A stretch of 64,000 nucleotides of DNA, taken from contig JAJDAL010000013.1 in the NCBI GenBank assembly GCA_029261875.1, forward strand, positions 1-64,000, written 5' to 3'. The notes below the pieces were generated by a model. It made no database searches. It worked only from the letters and a program-made list of their open reading frames with translations, and was not told where the DNA came from. Shown here one piece after another: positions 51,405 to 60,224 of this stretch. Position 1 is the stretch's first letter. Each line of letters starts with the position of its first letter. The DNA comes from Deltaproteobacteria bacterium. GTDB taxonomy: Bacteria; Myxococcota_A; UBA9160; JAJDAL01. Both the position numbers and the translations under genes were made by a program.

Positions 51405-52424
51405 ATGAGCCCGACTCAAACACTTCAGGTTCTCCGGATCTCCCTGTCTGCCCTCGCCGAGGTTCTGCTCGGTCGACTTCGCCGGGGTGCTGCGCGGCCG
51501 GGGTGGAGCCTGCGCACGGAAATCGCCGCCACCCTCGGACGCAAGACCGTCGCCTCGTCGGAGCGCTACGGGATCCCCTGGCTGCGCGCAGTTCAAGAAT
51601 CGGCACGGGCGGTCTCCGCAGCGGAAAAGCGCGTCCGGTTTTCGCCGGTGGATGCGGGCGGCGTCGCGGCGCAATGGTGCGAACCCGAGCCGGGAGCCGC
51701 GGAGAACACCCTGCTCTATCTGCACGGCGGCGGCTACGTGATCGGTTCCGTTCGATCCCACCGAGAGGTTGTGGCCGATCTTGCGCTGGGTGTGAACGCC
51801 CGGGTTTTGGCCGTCGATTACCGGCTTTCTCCGGAACACCGCTTTCCCGCGGCGCAAGACGACTGCTTGACCGCCGCGCGCTGGTTGCTCCAGCAGGGTG
51901 TTGCCCCGCACCGGTTTGCGCTCGCGGGCGATTCCGCGGGCGGCGCCCTGTGCGTCGCGACGCTCATGGCGCTGCGCGACGCGGGCGAACCGCAACCCGC
52001 CAGCGCGTTCCTGATTTCGCCGTGGACGGATCCCCTGGCCGCAGGGGGTAGCCTCGATCGCCACGAGCCCTTCGACGTTCTCACCCGAAAACTCCTGACG
52101 GACTGGATCGAGATTCACGCGCCCGGAGCGGCGCGCGACCCCCGATTGTCGGTCCTGAACGCAAAGCTCGATTCCATCGCGCCCCTGCTCATTCACGCGG
52201 CGGGCGCAGAAATTTTACTGGACCAGATCCGCGAATTTGCGGGTCGCGCCCGTACGGCGGGGGTGGACGTCGAGTTCGTGGTTTTCGACGACATGTTTCA
52301 CGATTTTCATCTGCTGGCGTCGCTGTTGCCGCAGGCACGCACCGCGATGGATGAGGCCAGCCGCTGGCTGCAGCGCAAACTCGACGCGAACGATTCGACC
52401 ATCGAAACCGGAGCCCGCCATTGA
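51405..52424 (+). CDS. HSL-family alpha/beta hydrolase (esterase)
   Basis: Encodes 339 residues from ATG at 51405; a GTG at 51387 is possible. The oxyanion HGGGYVIGS motif and nucleophile GDSAGG place it in the hormone-sensitive-lipase group; the late MFHDFHLL supplies the His. About 60 N-terminal residues form the cap. Likely a short- to medium-chain carboxylesterase. Its stop overlaps the start of a dehydrogenase gene as TTGA, so the two are coupled. Confidence 0.88.
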   Translation: MSPTQTLQVLRISLSALAEVLLGRLRRGAARPGWSLRTEIAATLGRKTVASSERYGIPWLRAVQESARAVSAAEKRVRFSPVDAGGVAAQWCEPEPGAAENTLLYLHGGGYVIGSVRSHREVVADLALGVNARVLAVDYRLSPEHRFPAAQDDCLTAARWLLQQGVAPHRFALAGDSAGGALCVATLMALRDAGEPQPASAFLISPWTDPLAAGGSLDRHEPFDVLTRKLLTDWIEIHAPGAARDPRLSVLNAKLDSIAPLLIHAAGAEILLDQIREFAGRARTAGVDVEFVVFDDMFHDFHLLASLLPQARTAMDEASRWLQRKLDANDSTIETGARH

Positions 52425-53485
52425 CCAAGACCGTCGCACTCATTCCCGGAGAAGAAGCAGCGCCCGAAGCCTTCGAACCCACGGTCGCACTGCTCGATCA
52501 CCTGCGCTTGGGACTCGAATGGGTTCGCCCGCCGGTCGGGAACTCCGCCCAGGAGACCCACGGATCGACTTTTCCCAAGCAAGCGCGCGAGATGATCGAT
52601 GCGGCGGATACGACGTTCTTTGGCGCCACCAGCGGTGCCAGCGCGCCCGCCCTGTTCTACTTGCGTTGGGGCAAGCTCACCTACGCGAATGTTCGGCCGG
52701 CCCGCTATTTCCGCGGCGCCAAAAGTCCGCTCGCAAAACCCGACGGCATCGATTTCGTGATCGTGCGGGAAAATCTCGAAGATCTGTACACCTTTGCCGA
52801 GGGCGATCTCGAACAACTCGCTCCCGCCAACCTCATGAGCGGAACCTGGCGACGCCCCCTCCACGAGCTGGCGCCCGGACGCTTTGCGGTCAAGGTCATT
52901 ACGGAAGCGGGCTCCGAACGGATCGTTCGCTTCGCCTTCGAGCTCGCGCGTCAGCGGCGCGAGGACGGTTGCCCGGGACGCGTGGCATGCGGGACCAAAC
53001 ACAACATGCTTCCCCGTTCGGATGCCCTGTTCCGGGACATCGCCCTGCGCGTGGCGGAGGAATACGACGACATCCCCTTCGAGTCGTATTTCATCGACGA
53101 TCTCGCCCACCGACTGGTCGCGACGCCGCACGCCTTCGATGTGGTGGTGATGCCCAATCTCTACGGCGACATTCTCTCGGATGCCGCCGCCGCCCTGATT
53201 GGCGGCCTCGGTCTGGCCGCCAGCGGGTGTTACGGGGAGAACTACGCGTATTTCGAATCCGCCCACGGCACCGCGCCGGACATCGAGGGCCAGGGCATCA
53301 TCAACCCGACGGCGATGATTCTCTCGGCGGCGATGATGCTCGGGTACCTGGAACTGCCAGAAGCCGGCTGCGCACTGGTGGATGCAGTCACCGCGGTATA
53401 CGCGGAAGGCAAAGCGCTGACCCGCGATCAAGGCGGTTCCGCGTCGACGGAGGCGTTCTGCGCCGCCGTGGCGGAGCGGCTCTAG
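52421..53485 (+). CDS. isocitrate/isopropylmalate dehydrogenase-family enzyme
   Basis: Encodes 354 residues from TTG at 52421, overlapping the upstream stop. Family motifs: RENLEDLYTF, MPNLYGDILSD with the metal-binding aspartates, GCYGENYAYFESAHGTAPDI and GIINPTAMILS. These beta-decarboxylating dehydrogenases act on isocitrate, 3-isopropylmalate, tartrate or homoisocitrate; the N-terminus differs from canonical members (EEAAPEAFEP region), so I cannot name the substrate. Convergent and abutting with the downstream TauD gene. Confidence 0.88.
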   Translation: MTKTVALIPGEEAAPEAFEPTVALLDHLRLGLEWVRPPVGNSAQETHGSTFPKQAREMIDAADTTFFGATSGASAPALFYLRWGKLTYANVRPARYFRGAKSPLAKPDGIDFVIVRENLEDLYTFAEGDLEQLAPANLMSGTWRRPLHELAPGRFAVKVITEAGSERIVRFAFELARQRREDGCPGRVACGTKHNMLPRSDALFRDIALRVAEEYDDIPFESYFIDDLAHRLVATPHAFDVVVMPNLYGDILSDAAAALIGGLGLAASGCYGENYAYFESAHGTAPDIEGQGIINPTAMILSAAMMLGYLELPEAGCALVDAVTAVYAEGKALTRDQGGSASTEAFCAAVAERL

Positions 53486-54343
53486 TCAATACGGAACGTC
53501 GCCCTGCACGGTGATTCGGTTCATCTCGCGGCGAAACCCAGCGTAGTCATTCAACGCGTAATGCTGAACGGCGCGGTTGTCCCAGATGGCCAGCGAACCC
53601 ACCGTCCATTGAAACCGCATGGTGAATGGCGGCGCGGTCGCGTGTTGATACAGGAAATTCATCAACGGTTGACTCTCGTGGACCCGCATGCCCTCGAAAC
53701 GTTCCACGTGGGGAAGATCGAGGTAGAGCGCTTTGCGGCCGGTTTCCGGGTGGGTACGAACCACCGGGTGGAGAAAGCGCGCTTCCCCTTTCGAATCGTC
53801 TTGCTGCATCTTCATCGGGTGATCTGCTTTGCGATACACCCCCGACGCACCGTGCACCTTCGAAGCCGTGAAGACGGCCTTGAGGCCGTCGAGTATTTGC
53901 TTCATTCCCGAAGACAAGGCGTCGTAGGCGGCGGTCATGTTGGCGAACAGCGTGTCTCCCCCGCGCGGAGGAATCTGGATGGCGTAGAGAAGCGTCGCCT
54001 TGCAGGGCTTCTCCTGATACGACATGTCCGAGTGCCACCCCCCACCGAAGTTGAACTTCGTGTCTTCCTCTTTGATGATCGGAATCACGTGCGGGTGACC
54101 GGGCAAGGGTTCGATGAAGGGATACGTGTCGAGCTCGCCGAATTGTTCCGCGAAGGCGGTCATCTGCGCCGGTGAAATGCGTTGGTCGCGAAAGAACAAC
54201 ACGTGGTGGTCGAGCCATGCCCGGTGGATTTCCTCGAAGGTGGCGTCGTCCACGCCGGCGGCGAGATTCACGCCTTCGACGCTGGCTCCCAGCGCACCGC
54301 TGCTGGGCACGACTTTGATTCGCCCATAGGATTGTTCGTTCAC
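53486..54343 (-). CDS. TauD/TfdA-family dioxygenase
   Basis: Encodes 285 residues from GTG at 54343 with GGGAGG 8 bases upstream. The iron-binding HxD is in WHSDMSY near 103-105, the distal His in VQHYALNDY near 262, and the 2-oxoglutarate-binding Arg follows in the GFRREM region. Matches alpha-ketoglutarate-dependent dioxygenases acting on taurine, alkylsulfonates, aryloxyacids and similar substrates. A second such gene lies at 58389-59216 with closely similar sequence, suggesting related substrates. Confidence 0.9.
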   Translation of the reverse strand: MNEQSYGRIKVVPSSGALGASVEGVNLAAGVDDATFEEIHRAWLDHHVLFFRDQRISPAQMTAFAEQFGELDTYPFIEPLPGHPHVIPIIKEEDTKFNFGGGWHSDMSYQEKPCKATLLYAIQIPPRGGDTLFANMTAAYDALSSGMKQILDGLKAVFTASKVHGASGVYRKADHPMKMQQDDSKGEARFLHPVVRTHPETGRKALYLDLPHVERFEGMRVHESQPLMNFLYQHATAPPFTMRFQWTVGSLAIWDNRAVQHYALNDYAGFRREMNRITVQGDVPY

Positions 54344-54403
54344 GGAGTGACCTCCCCCGCCCATCCTACACCCGCCGCCGCCCAGAATGCTCGCGCGCTG
54401 TCT

Positions 54404-54868
54404 CTATTGGGATTCTGGAGCCTTCTCGCGCACGAAGGGGCGCGTCTGCTTCGTGGAGATAATGCGCGCCGTTTTCGGGTCGAGCTGCATGCGTTGAATC
54501 GCCACCACGAGTCCATCGATTTCCGGCCGGGCGGCAAAGAGCGTTTGGGCGAGTTCGTCCGGGGGGAGTAGCTTGCCGAGCGCGGGGCGATCGCGACGAA
54601 ACCGATGCAGGGCATCGCGCGCAAAGGCGGGCAACGCGGTTTCGTCCATCGGTGTGAGGCCACCGCCCGGCGCGGGTTCCAAGGGGACGACCACCGTGCC
54701 CGTCCAGGTCGCATACATGGCGAACCCGGCGAACTTCCACGGATCGATTTCGAAGCGCGTCACCAACTGTCGCTGAACCACAGGCCACAGCGCCAGGCTG
54801 CACAGAATCCCCAGCAAGACGCGCGCCTTGGCGACGGAAGCCGGTGCGGCTTTGGATCTGGCCTTCAT
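54404..54868 (-). CDS. membrane-anchored protein (module 2, small subunit)
   Basis: Encodes 154 residues from ATG at 54868, overlapping the preceding stop as ATGA. One N-terminal membrane helix (ARVLLGILCSLALWPVV) is followed by DPWKFAGFAMYATWTGTVVV, comparable to the equivalent part of the protein at 31328-31747, and then a soluble charged domain. It follows the seven-helix protein of module 2. Function unknown. Confidence 0.7.
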   Translation of the reverse strand: MKARSKAAPASVAKARVLLGILCSLALWPVVQRQLVTRFEIDPWKFAGFAMYATWTGTVVVPLEPAPGGGLTPMDETALPAFARDALHRFRRDRPALGKLLPPDELAQTLFAARPEIDGLVVAIQRMQLDPKTARIISTKQTRPFVREKAPESQ

Positions 54869-55770
54869 CGAAGCTTCCAAAGCCGCGGGTCACCGGGGAT
54901 GGAATCCGCGGTCGCGAGCAGTGCGTAGACGAGAAACAACGCGACGAAGGGAAACAGCCTTCGCGCAACCTTCGCATCGAAGAACAACATCAGGAGGTGG
55001 AGGAACAACAATGCGAATCCGATTTCCAAGGCCGCCATTTCGATGGCCAGCACCAGGGCGATCGCACCCAAGGCAGCCAGGTGGCGCACGCGGGACAGCA
55101 AGGCCAGGAGGGGGAACCCCATCTCGCCGACCCAGACCGCGTTCGACGCCAGGGCGAACAACGGACTTTCGAGACGGAACGGCCCCGACCCCGTGCGCCA
55201 CAGGTCGTAACCCGCGACCCGCGAAATCTCTTCGGGGGAGACCAACATCCGAAAGAAAACCGCAAAGGGTTCTTGGATGGCGATCATCAGTGCCAGAAAA
55301 TCACCGCGGAAATAATGACCGTAGAGCAGCTTCTGCAACCCCGCCCAGAAGAGCACGATCATCGTCAGCCAGCGCAGCCCCTGGAGTACCGAAGTGGCGT
55401 CGCGGCGCTCGCGCGCACCGAGCAGCGCAAGCATCGTGAAAGAAAGAAATTCGACGACGTGGTGGTTCGCCACATGGGGCGCACGCCAGGCGAATTGAAC
55501 CAAGAGAACCGGCAAGACGATCCGCGGAGCCAGCCAAGCCCACTTCGCGCTGAAGCTCTGGGCCAACCCGAACCAAATCACACACGCACAGGCGGTGAGC
55601 AATCCGGCGTCGGTTTCCGCGTAGGCGATCCAAAGAAAACTTCGCACGGAAGCGTACAGCAGGAGAAACTGGCGGAACGTCCGCAGCGACGACGCCGCCG
55701 CGACATCGTCGACCGTCCCCATCTGCCCCAAGACCCGCAGGGAAATCGCTCCGGACACGGCTCGCGTCAA
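54865..55770 (-). CDS. multi-pass membrane protein, HTTM-like (module 2, large subunit)
   Basis: Encodes 301 residues from TTG at 55770, overlapping the upstream stop (TTGA). Seven to eight membrane helices; motifs WAGLQKLLYGHYFRGDF and NHHVVEFLSF match those in the protein at 30469-31335 (KVFLSPDFLSGDF and DNHAYLLVY). Gene order of the large and small partners is reversed relative to that module, indicating two separately arranged copies. Unknown function; presumably a membrane complex with the small partner. Confidence 0.7.
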   Translation of the reverse strand: MTRAVSGAISLRVLGQMGTVDDVAAASSLRTFRQFLLLYASVRSFLWIAYAETDAGLLTACACVIWFGLAQSFSAKWAWLAPRIVLPVLLVQFAWRAPHVANHHVVEFLSFTMLALLGARERRDATSVLQGLRWLTMIVLFWAGLQKLLYGHYFRGDFLALMIAIQEPFAVFFRMLVSPEEISRVAGYDLWRTGSGPFRLESPLFALASNAVWVGEMGFPLLALLSRVRHLAALGAIALVLAIEMAALEIGFALLFLHLLMLFFDAKVARRLFPFVALFLVYALLATADSIPGDPRLWKLR

Positions 55771-56828
55771 GCCCTTGCGACGAGGCCTTTCCCGGTGATG
55801 AGCGGGAGGTCGAGGGTGCTGAGCGGCCGGGCTTCCGCCGCAACCACCGACGGAATGGCGTTGACGATCCGCGTTGCCGTCAAGACCACGCCGCCGACCG
55901 CATGGTCTCCGTGCTCATCTTCCATGTCGAGCCGGCACACCATCCGCGGCACACCTTCCACGAAGATGTGATAGCCACCCTCGCTCCGGGGCCAATCCGG
56001 CGCCAGATCGTCCGACATGCGGGTGACGTGCTCCACGATGAGGCGCGGGACTCCGTCCACGATGCCCTGCACTTCGAAGCGCAGTGCCGCGCGCGTCCCG
56101 TGGGCGATGGTCCCCATGGGCGTCTCGATGTCGCGTGGGGCCGGCAGGCATTCGTACCACTGACGAATCTCATCGAGTTCGACGCCGAGCCCCTCGGCGA
56201 GCAAGCGGATAGTTCCCCCCCAAGCCACGGTCAAGGTGCCGGGCATGAGAAGGATGGGGATTTCGTCCATGGGCTTCCCGAACCCCATGGTGCCGAGTAC
56301 CACTTCGGGTTGATCGTAGGTCGCGTAGTTGACGATCTCCTGAATCCGAATCTCGGTCCAGCGCTCGCAGAGTCCGGACAGGGTCAGGGGCAAGAGATCG
56401 TTGGCGAATCCGGGATCGATCCCCGAAAAGAACACCGATGCGTCGCCCTCTCGGCACGCTTCCGAAAGCCGCTGCTCGATTTCCGGACCGAGGTGCGAGG
56501 GATGTACCAGAGGAACGAGAGAACTCGACACGACGTTCTTGCCGGCGCGCAAAATGCGGCACACATCGTCGACGGCTTCCATCAAACGGAGATCCGCGGT
56601 GGCGGTATACACCACACAATCCGCGTCGAGATCGAGCAGCGCGTCGGCGTCGTTCGTCGCCACGATGCCCACGGGCGCTTGCCCGCAGAGCTCGCCCGCG
56701 TCCATTCCCGCCTTCTTCTCGCTGTGGACCCAGAGTCCCACCAGCTCCAGTTCGGGGTGATTGATCACGGCGCGCAGACTGAATGCGCCGACATTCCCGG
56801 TACTCCACTGAATCACGCGATAGGCCAT
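55767..56828 (-). CDS. dihydrodipicolinate reductase-like NAD(P)H-dependent protein
   Basis: Encodes 353 residues. The N-terminal Rossmann motif WSTGNVG near 8-14, with the downstream TATADLR and VSSSLVPLVHP segments, matches the family related to dihydrodipicolinate reductase and 2,4-diaminopentanoate dehydrogenase, often annotated as NAD(P)H-dependent amine dehydrogenase family. Members in catabolic clusters probably reduce imines or carbonyls. Its stop overlaps the membrane module start, so those genes share a transcript. Confidence 0.85.
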   Translation of the reverse strand: MAYRVIQWSTGNVGAFSLRAVINHPELELVGLWVHSEKKAGMDAGELCGQAPVGIVATNDADALLDLDADCVVYTATADLRLMEAVDDVCRILRAGKNVVSSSLVPLVHPSHLGPEIEQRLSEACREGDASVFFSGIDPGFANDLLPLTLSGLCERWTEIRIQEIVNYATYDQPEVVLGTMGFGKPMDEIPILLMPGTLTVAWGGTIRLLAEGLGVELDEIRQWYECLPAPRDIETPMGTIAHGTRAALRFEVQGIVDGVPRLIVEHVTRMSDDLAPDWPRSEGGYHIFVEGVPRMVCRLDMEDEHGDHAVGGVVLTATRIVNAIPSVVAAEARPLSTLDLPLITGKGLVARA

Positions 56829-56911
56829 GGGGGGGCTCCTCCTAGGGCTGGGACTGTAGCTCGGATCGCCGGGGGGTCTGCATATCCGAGGGGAACCGAT
56901 ATCCTTTCGCC

Positions 56912-58375
56912 ATGCGTTCTCCCGACTTCCCCATCGCGATCATCGGAGCTGGGTTCGCGGGCATCGGCACCGCGATCCAGCTGAAAAAGGCCGGCATCCT
57001 TTCCTTCACGATCTTCGAGCGCGCCAGCGAGATCGGAGGAACCTGGCGGGACAACACCTACCCGGGCTGCGCTTGCGACGTTCCCTCCCAGGTCTACTCC
57101 TTTTCCTTCGAGCCGAATCCGAATTGGAGCCGCGGTTTTTCCGAGGCACCGGAGATCCAGCAATATCTGCTCGACTGCGTCGAGAAGCACAAGCTGCGGC
57201 CCCACCTGCGACTCGATACGGCGATTCGCGAGGCCCGCTTCGACGAAGCAGAGGGGATCTGGACCCTCACGACGGATTGTGGCGAGACCGTTACCGCGCG
57301 CGTGGTCATTTCGGGAGTCGGAGGTCTCGTCGATCCGTCCCTTCCCGACATCAAGGGGATCCAGAGCTTCACGGGCGAATTGTTCCACACCGCGCGCTGG
57401 GAACACGAGATCGATCTCACCGGAAAGAACGTCGCGGTGATCGGTACCGGGGCTTCGGCGGTTCAAGTCGTCCCCGCCATTGCGCCCGAAGTCAACAAGC
57501 TGACGGTTTTCCAGCGAACGGCCGCCTGGGTGATGCCCAAGGGCGACCGGGTGATTCCAGAGAAAGTCAAAGCGCGATTCCGACGCTTTCCGTGGCTTCA
57601 GCGTTGGGTGCGTTCGCTGATGTTTGCCTTCAGCGAGTTTCTCGGATTCTTCATCATCTTGCATTCACCGCTCTCCAAGCTTCCGGAGCGCGTCTCCCTC
57701 AAGCATCTCAAACAAAGCGTTCCGGACCCGGGGACGCGAGCCAAGCTGAGACCGAAATTCGAGTTCGGGTGCAAGCGCATGCTGATCTCCGATGATTACT
57801 GGTCGACCTTCGCGCGAGACAACGTGGAGCTCGTGACCGATTCCATCGAAGAGATCCGTGCGGACGGCATCGAAACCGGCGACGGAACCCAACACCCCGT
57901 CGACAGCATCATTCTCGCGACCGGATTTGCAGTCGGGCTCGCGGCCGCCCCGTTTCCCATCGCGGGAAAGAATGGCCTCTCCCTGAACGACGCGTGGTCC
58001 AAGGGCGCGGTGGCGTACAAAGGCATGACGGTTTCGGGTTTCCCGAACTGGTTCATCATCATGGGACCGAATACCGGCCCTGGGCACACGTCGGTTCTCG
58101 TCTACACCGAGGCGCAGATTCACTACATCCTACAGGCCGTAAAGAAGATCATCGGCGACGATCTCAAGTATGTGGACGTAAAGCAGCGCGTCCAAGACAC
58201 CTACAACGAAGGAATCCAAGGACGGATGAAGTACACGTCCTGGAGCGCGGGCGGCTGCAACAGTTGGTATCTCAGCGAAGACGGCAGCAATCACGCGCTC
58301 TTCCCTGGACTCGCGAGCGAATACGTGATGCGGGCGCGCCGCTTCGTGCCGTCGGAGTACCACCTCGTCAAATGA
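56912..58375 (+). CDS. flavin-containing (Baeyer-Villiger-type) monooxygenase
   Basis: Encodes 487 residues. FAD motif IGAGFAGIG at 10-18, then IGGTWRDNTYPGCACDVPS typical of the class B flavoprotein oxygenases, NADPH motif IGTGASAVQ near 177-185. The fingerprint region reads F153-x-G-x3-H159-x3-W163 followed by Glu rather than Pro or Asp, a deviation from the classical F-x-G-x3-H-x3-W-(P/D) motif. It probably still inserts oxygen beside a ketone or into a sulfur/aldehyde. Convergent with the second TauD gene. Confidence 0.9.
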   Translation: MRSPDFPIAIIGAGFAGIGTAIQLKKAGILSFTIFERASEIGGTWRDNTYPGCACDVPSQVYSFSFEPNPNWSRGFSEAPEIQQYLLDCVEKHKLRPHLRLDTAIREARFDEAEGIWTLTTDCGETVTARVVISGVGGLVDPSLPDIKGIQSFTGELFHTARWEHEIDLTGKNVAVIGTGASAVQVVPAIAPEVNKLTVFQRTAAWVMPKGDRVIPEKVKARFRRFPWLQRWVRSLMFAFSEFLGFFIILHSPLSKLPERVSLKHLKQSVPDPGTRAKLRPKFEFGCKRMLISDDYWSTFARDNVELVTDSIEEIRADGIETGDGTQHPVDSIILATGFAVGLAAAPFPIAGKNGLSLNDAWSKGAVAYKGMTVSGFPNWFIIMGPNTGPGHTSVLVYTEAQIHYILQAVKKIIGDDLKYVDVKQRVQDTYNEGIQGRMKYTSWSAGGCNSWYLSEDGSNHALFPGLASEYVMRARRFVPSEYHLVK

Positions 58376-58388
58376 GGATGGCCGCGCG

Positions 58389-59216
58389 CTAGACCGGACG
58401 CTCCCCTTCGATCGTGACTCGCTCCATTCGGCGGTTCGCCTGGAGGTTGTCCGCAACCGCTCGATGTTGCGTACAGCGGTTGTCCCAAAGGGCGAGCGAA
58501 TTCTTCTGCCAACGGAAGCGGACGGTGAATTCGGGCGTCGCCATGTGGTGGTACAGGAAACCCAGAATCGCCTGACTTTCCGGCAAACTCATTCCCTTGA
58601 TCTTGCGCGTAAACGCGCTGTTGACGTAGAGGGCTTTGCGTCCCGTCACCGGATGCGTACGCACGACCGGGTGAAGCGCGCTGGGAGGACGATCCGCCGG
58701 TGCCTTGCTCTCGGACGGATAGGCACCCCGGGAGAAGGTTGCCGCCGTATCGTGCACCGCCTGGAGTTCGGACATCAGGCGCTGCATCTTGTCGGACAGG
58801 GCCTCGTACGCGGCATACATGCTGGCCCACATGGTGTCGCCACCATGGGTGGGAACTTCGATCCCGCGCAACACCGACGCCATGGGGGGTGTTTCGAGAA
58901 ACGAAACGTCGCTGTGCCAGCCCGACGCCACGAACGGCCGATCTGCATTGCTCTCGAACACGACGACCTCCGGATGCCCCTCGCTGCCGCGATTCTGCAA
59001 GAAGGCGTGCACTTGCAGCGGCCCGATCCGCTCGCCGAAGGCTTTGTGGTGTTCGGGTTCGAGGTTCTGGTCTCGGAAGAACAAGACCTGGTGCTCCATC
59101 CAAGCCTGGTCGATCTCGCGAAAGCTCTCGTCGTCCAGATCTCGCAGATCGACCCCCGAAACCTCGGCCCCCAAAGCCCCGGCAACCGGGGTTACGGAAA
59201 TGCGTCGATACGTCAT
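58389..59216 (-). CDS. TauD/TfdA-family dioxygenase
   Basis: Encodes 275 residues from ATG at 59216 with GGGAGA 7 bases upstream. Iron ligands WHSDVSF (HxD near 99-101) and distal His in CTQHRAV near 251, then the 2-oxoglutarate Arg nearby. Similar to the gene at 53486-54343, in segments such as HPVVRTHP and TGRKALY. Iron- and 2-oxoglutarate-dependent hydroxylation of an organic acid or sulfonate is expected. Neighbouring flavin monooxygenase suggests joint substrate breakdown. Confidence 0.9.
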   Translation of the reverse strand: MTYRRISVTPVAGALGAEVSGVDLRDLDDESFREIDQAWMEHQVLFFRDQNLEPEHHKAFGERIGPLQVHAFLQNRGSEGHPEVVVFESNADRPFVASGWHSDVSFLETPPMASVLRGIEVPTHGGDTMWASMYAAYEALSDKMQRLMSELQAVHDTAATFSRGAYPSESKAPADRPPSALHPVVRTHPVTGRKALYVNSAFTRKIKGMSLPESQAILGFLYHHMATPEFTVRFRWQKNSLALWDNRCTQHRAVADNLQANRRMERVTIEGERPV

Positions 59217-59323
59217 GGCGATTCTCCCAAGGTGATTGGACCCATTCATTATAACCCCGGAACTACAAGGAAACCCGGAGACGCCGCCCCACGCCTCAAG
59301 GCCCACTGCCTCCCCGTCGATCC

Positions 59324-60133
59324 ATGAACGATTCCACGCGACCCGGGAGAACCAACGCCATGTGGGCCACCGTCGACGTTCCGCCCTTCGCCGATGAAAT
59401 GCACGAACGCGGTCGCTCCCTGGCGGGTCAACTCGCCCCGATCCTCGGGCCCGGAGAGTCGCAGCATTTCAAACCCGGCTCCGACGTCTTTTCCGAGAAA
59501 ACCGGTGATTGCGCCTTGGTGGAAAACGGAGTCTTGCGTTTCTATTTTCGCGAGAAATTGATTCGAATCTTCACTACCGGCGATTGGCTGATCGCCCACG
59601 CCTTTGCGGGCCTCGAAGAGTGTCGCCTCGAAGCCGACTTCCCCTCTACCCTCCGGACCTTCTCCCACGCCGATGTCGCACGAGCACTCGCGAATCATCC
59701 GGACCGGATCGAAATCTGGCTCGAGATGCAGGCGGTTGAAACCCAACTCCTTCACGTGTTGTGCGGGTCCTGCATGGAGCAGGAGATCCAACCCCAGGTC
59801 CAGATTCGCGAGTTCGCGGCCGGAGACGTTCTGCTGCGAGAAGGCGAGACCTCAGGACAGATCGCCGAACTCGTCGAGGGCCGAGCCACCGCCACGATCG
59901 GTGGAACCACTGTGGGTCAGATCGCCCCAGGTGAACTGTTCGGCGAAATCGGTTTTCTGACCGACCAACCCAGTGTCGCCACGGTTACGGCGGTTTCCAA
60001 CTGCCTGGTTCAACTCATCGACCGCGGGGATTTCACGCGTTTGATCCGTGGGCGCCCCCACCTGATGTTGAATCTGGCTCGGACGCTGGCAACCCGCGTT
60101 GCGGACCTGGACCGGCGAGTCGCCGGCCCCTAG
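59324..60133 (+). CDS. cyclic nucleotide-binding-domain protein
   Basis: Encodes 269 residues. The C-terminal about 115 residues (155-262) form a cNMP-binding beta-barrel: IREFAAGDVLLREGE, then PGELFGEIGFLTDQPSVATVTA with the phosphate-binding cassette region and a C-terminal helix. The first 150 residues contain another beta-barrel-like segment (FKPGSDVFSEKTGDCALVENG), possibly a second degenerate cNMP fold. No DNA-binding domain is seen, so it is likely a sensor or protein-binding subunit. The pilin-like gene starts 92 bases downstream. Confidence 0.82.
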   Translation: MNDSTRPGRTNAMWATVDVPPFADEMHERGRSLAGQLAPILGPGESQHFKPGSDVFSEKTGDCALVENGVLRFYFREKLIRIFTTGDWLIAHAFAGLEECRLEADFPSTLRTFSHADVARALANHPDRIEIWLEMQAVETQLLHVLCGSCMEQEIQPQVQIREFAAGDVLLREGETSGQIAELVEGRATATIGGTTVGQIAPGELFGEIGFLTDQPSVATVTAVSNCLVQLIDRGDFTRLIRGRPHLMLNLARTLATRVADLDRRVAGP

Positions 60134-60224
60134 GCAGAAAGCCTCAAGAAATCCTGCGGGGGGGGACGATATCGACCGCTGTTTCGGCTGGTTCGGCTCC
60201 ACAGTTGCGTTCGGGAGATTCCAT

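Noticed and set aside
49993-51408. A 471-codon plus-strand frame opposite the phytoene-desaturase-like gene
   Set aside because: Antisense shadow; the minus frame has the FAD-binding motif and family C-terminus.
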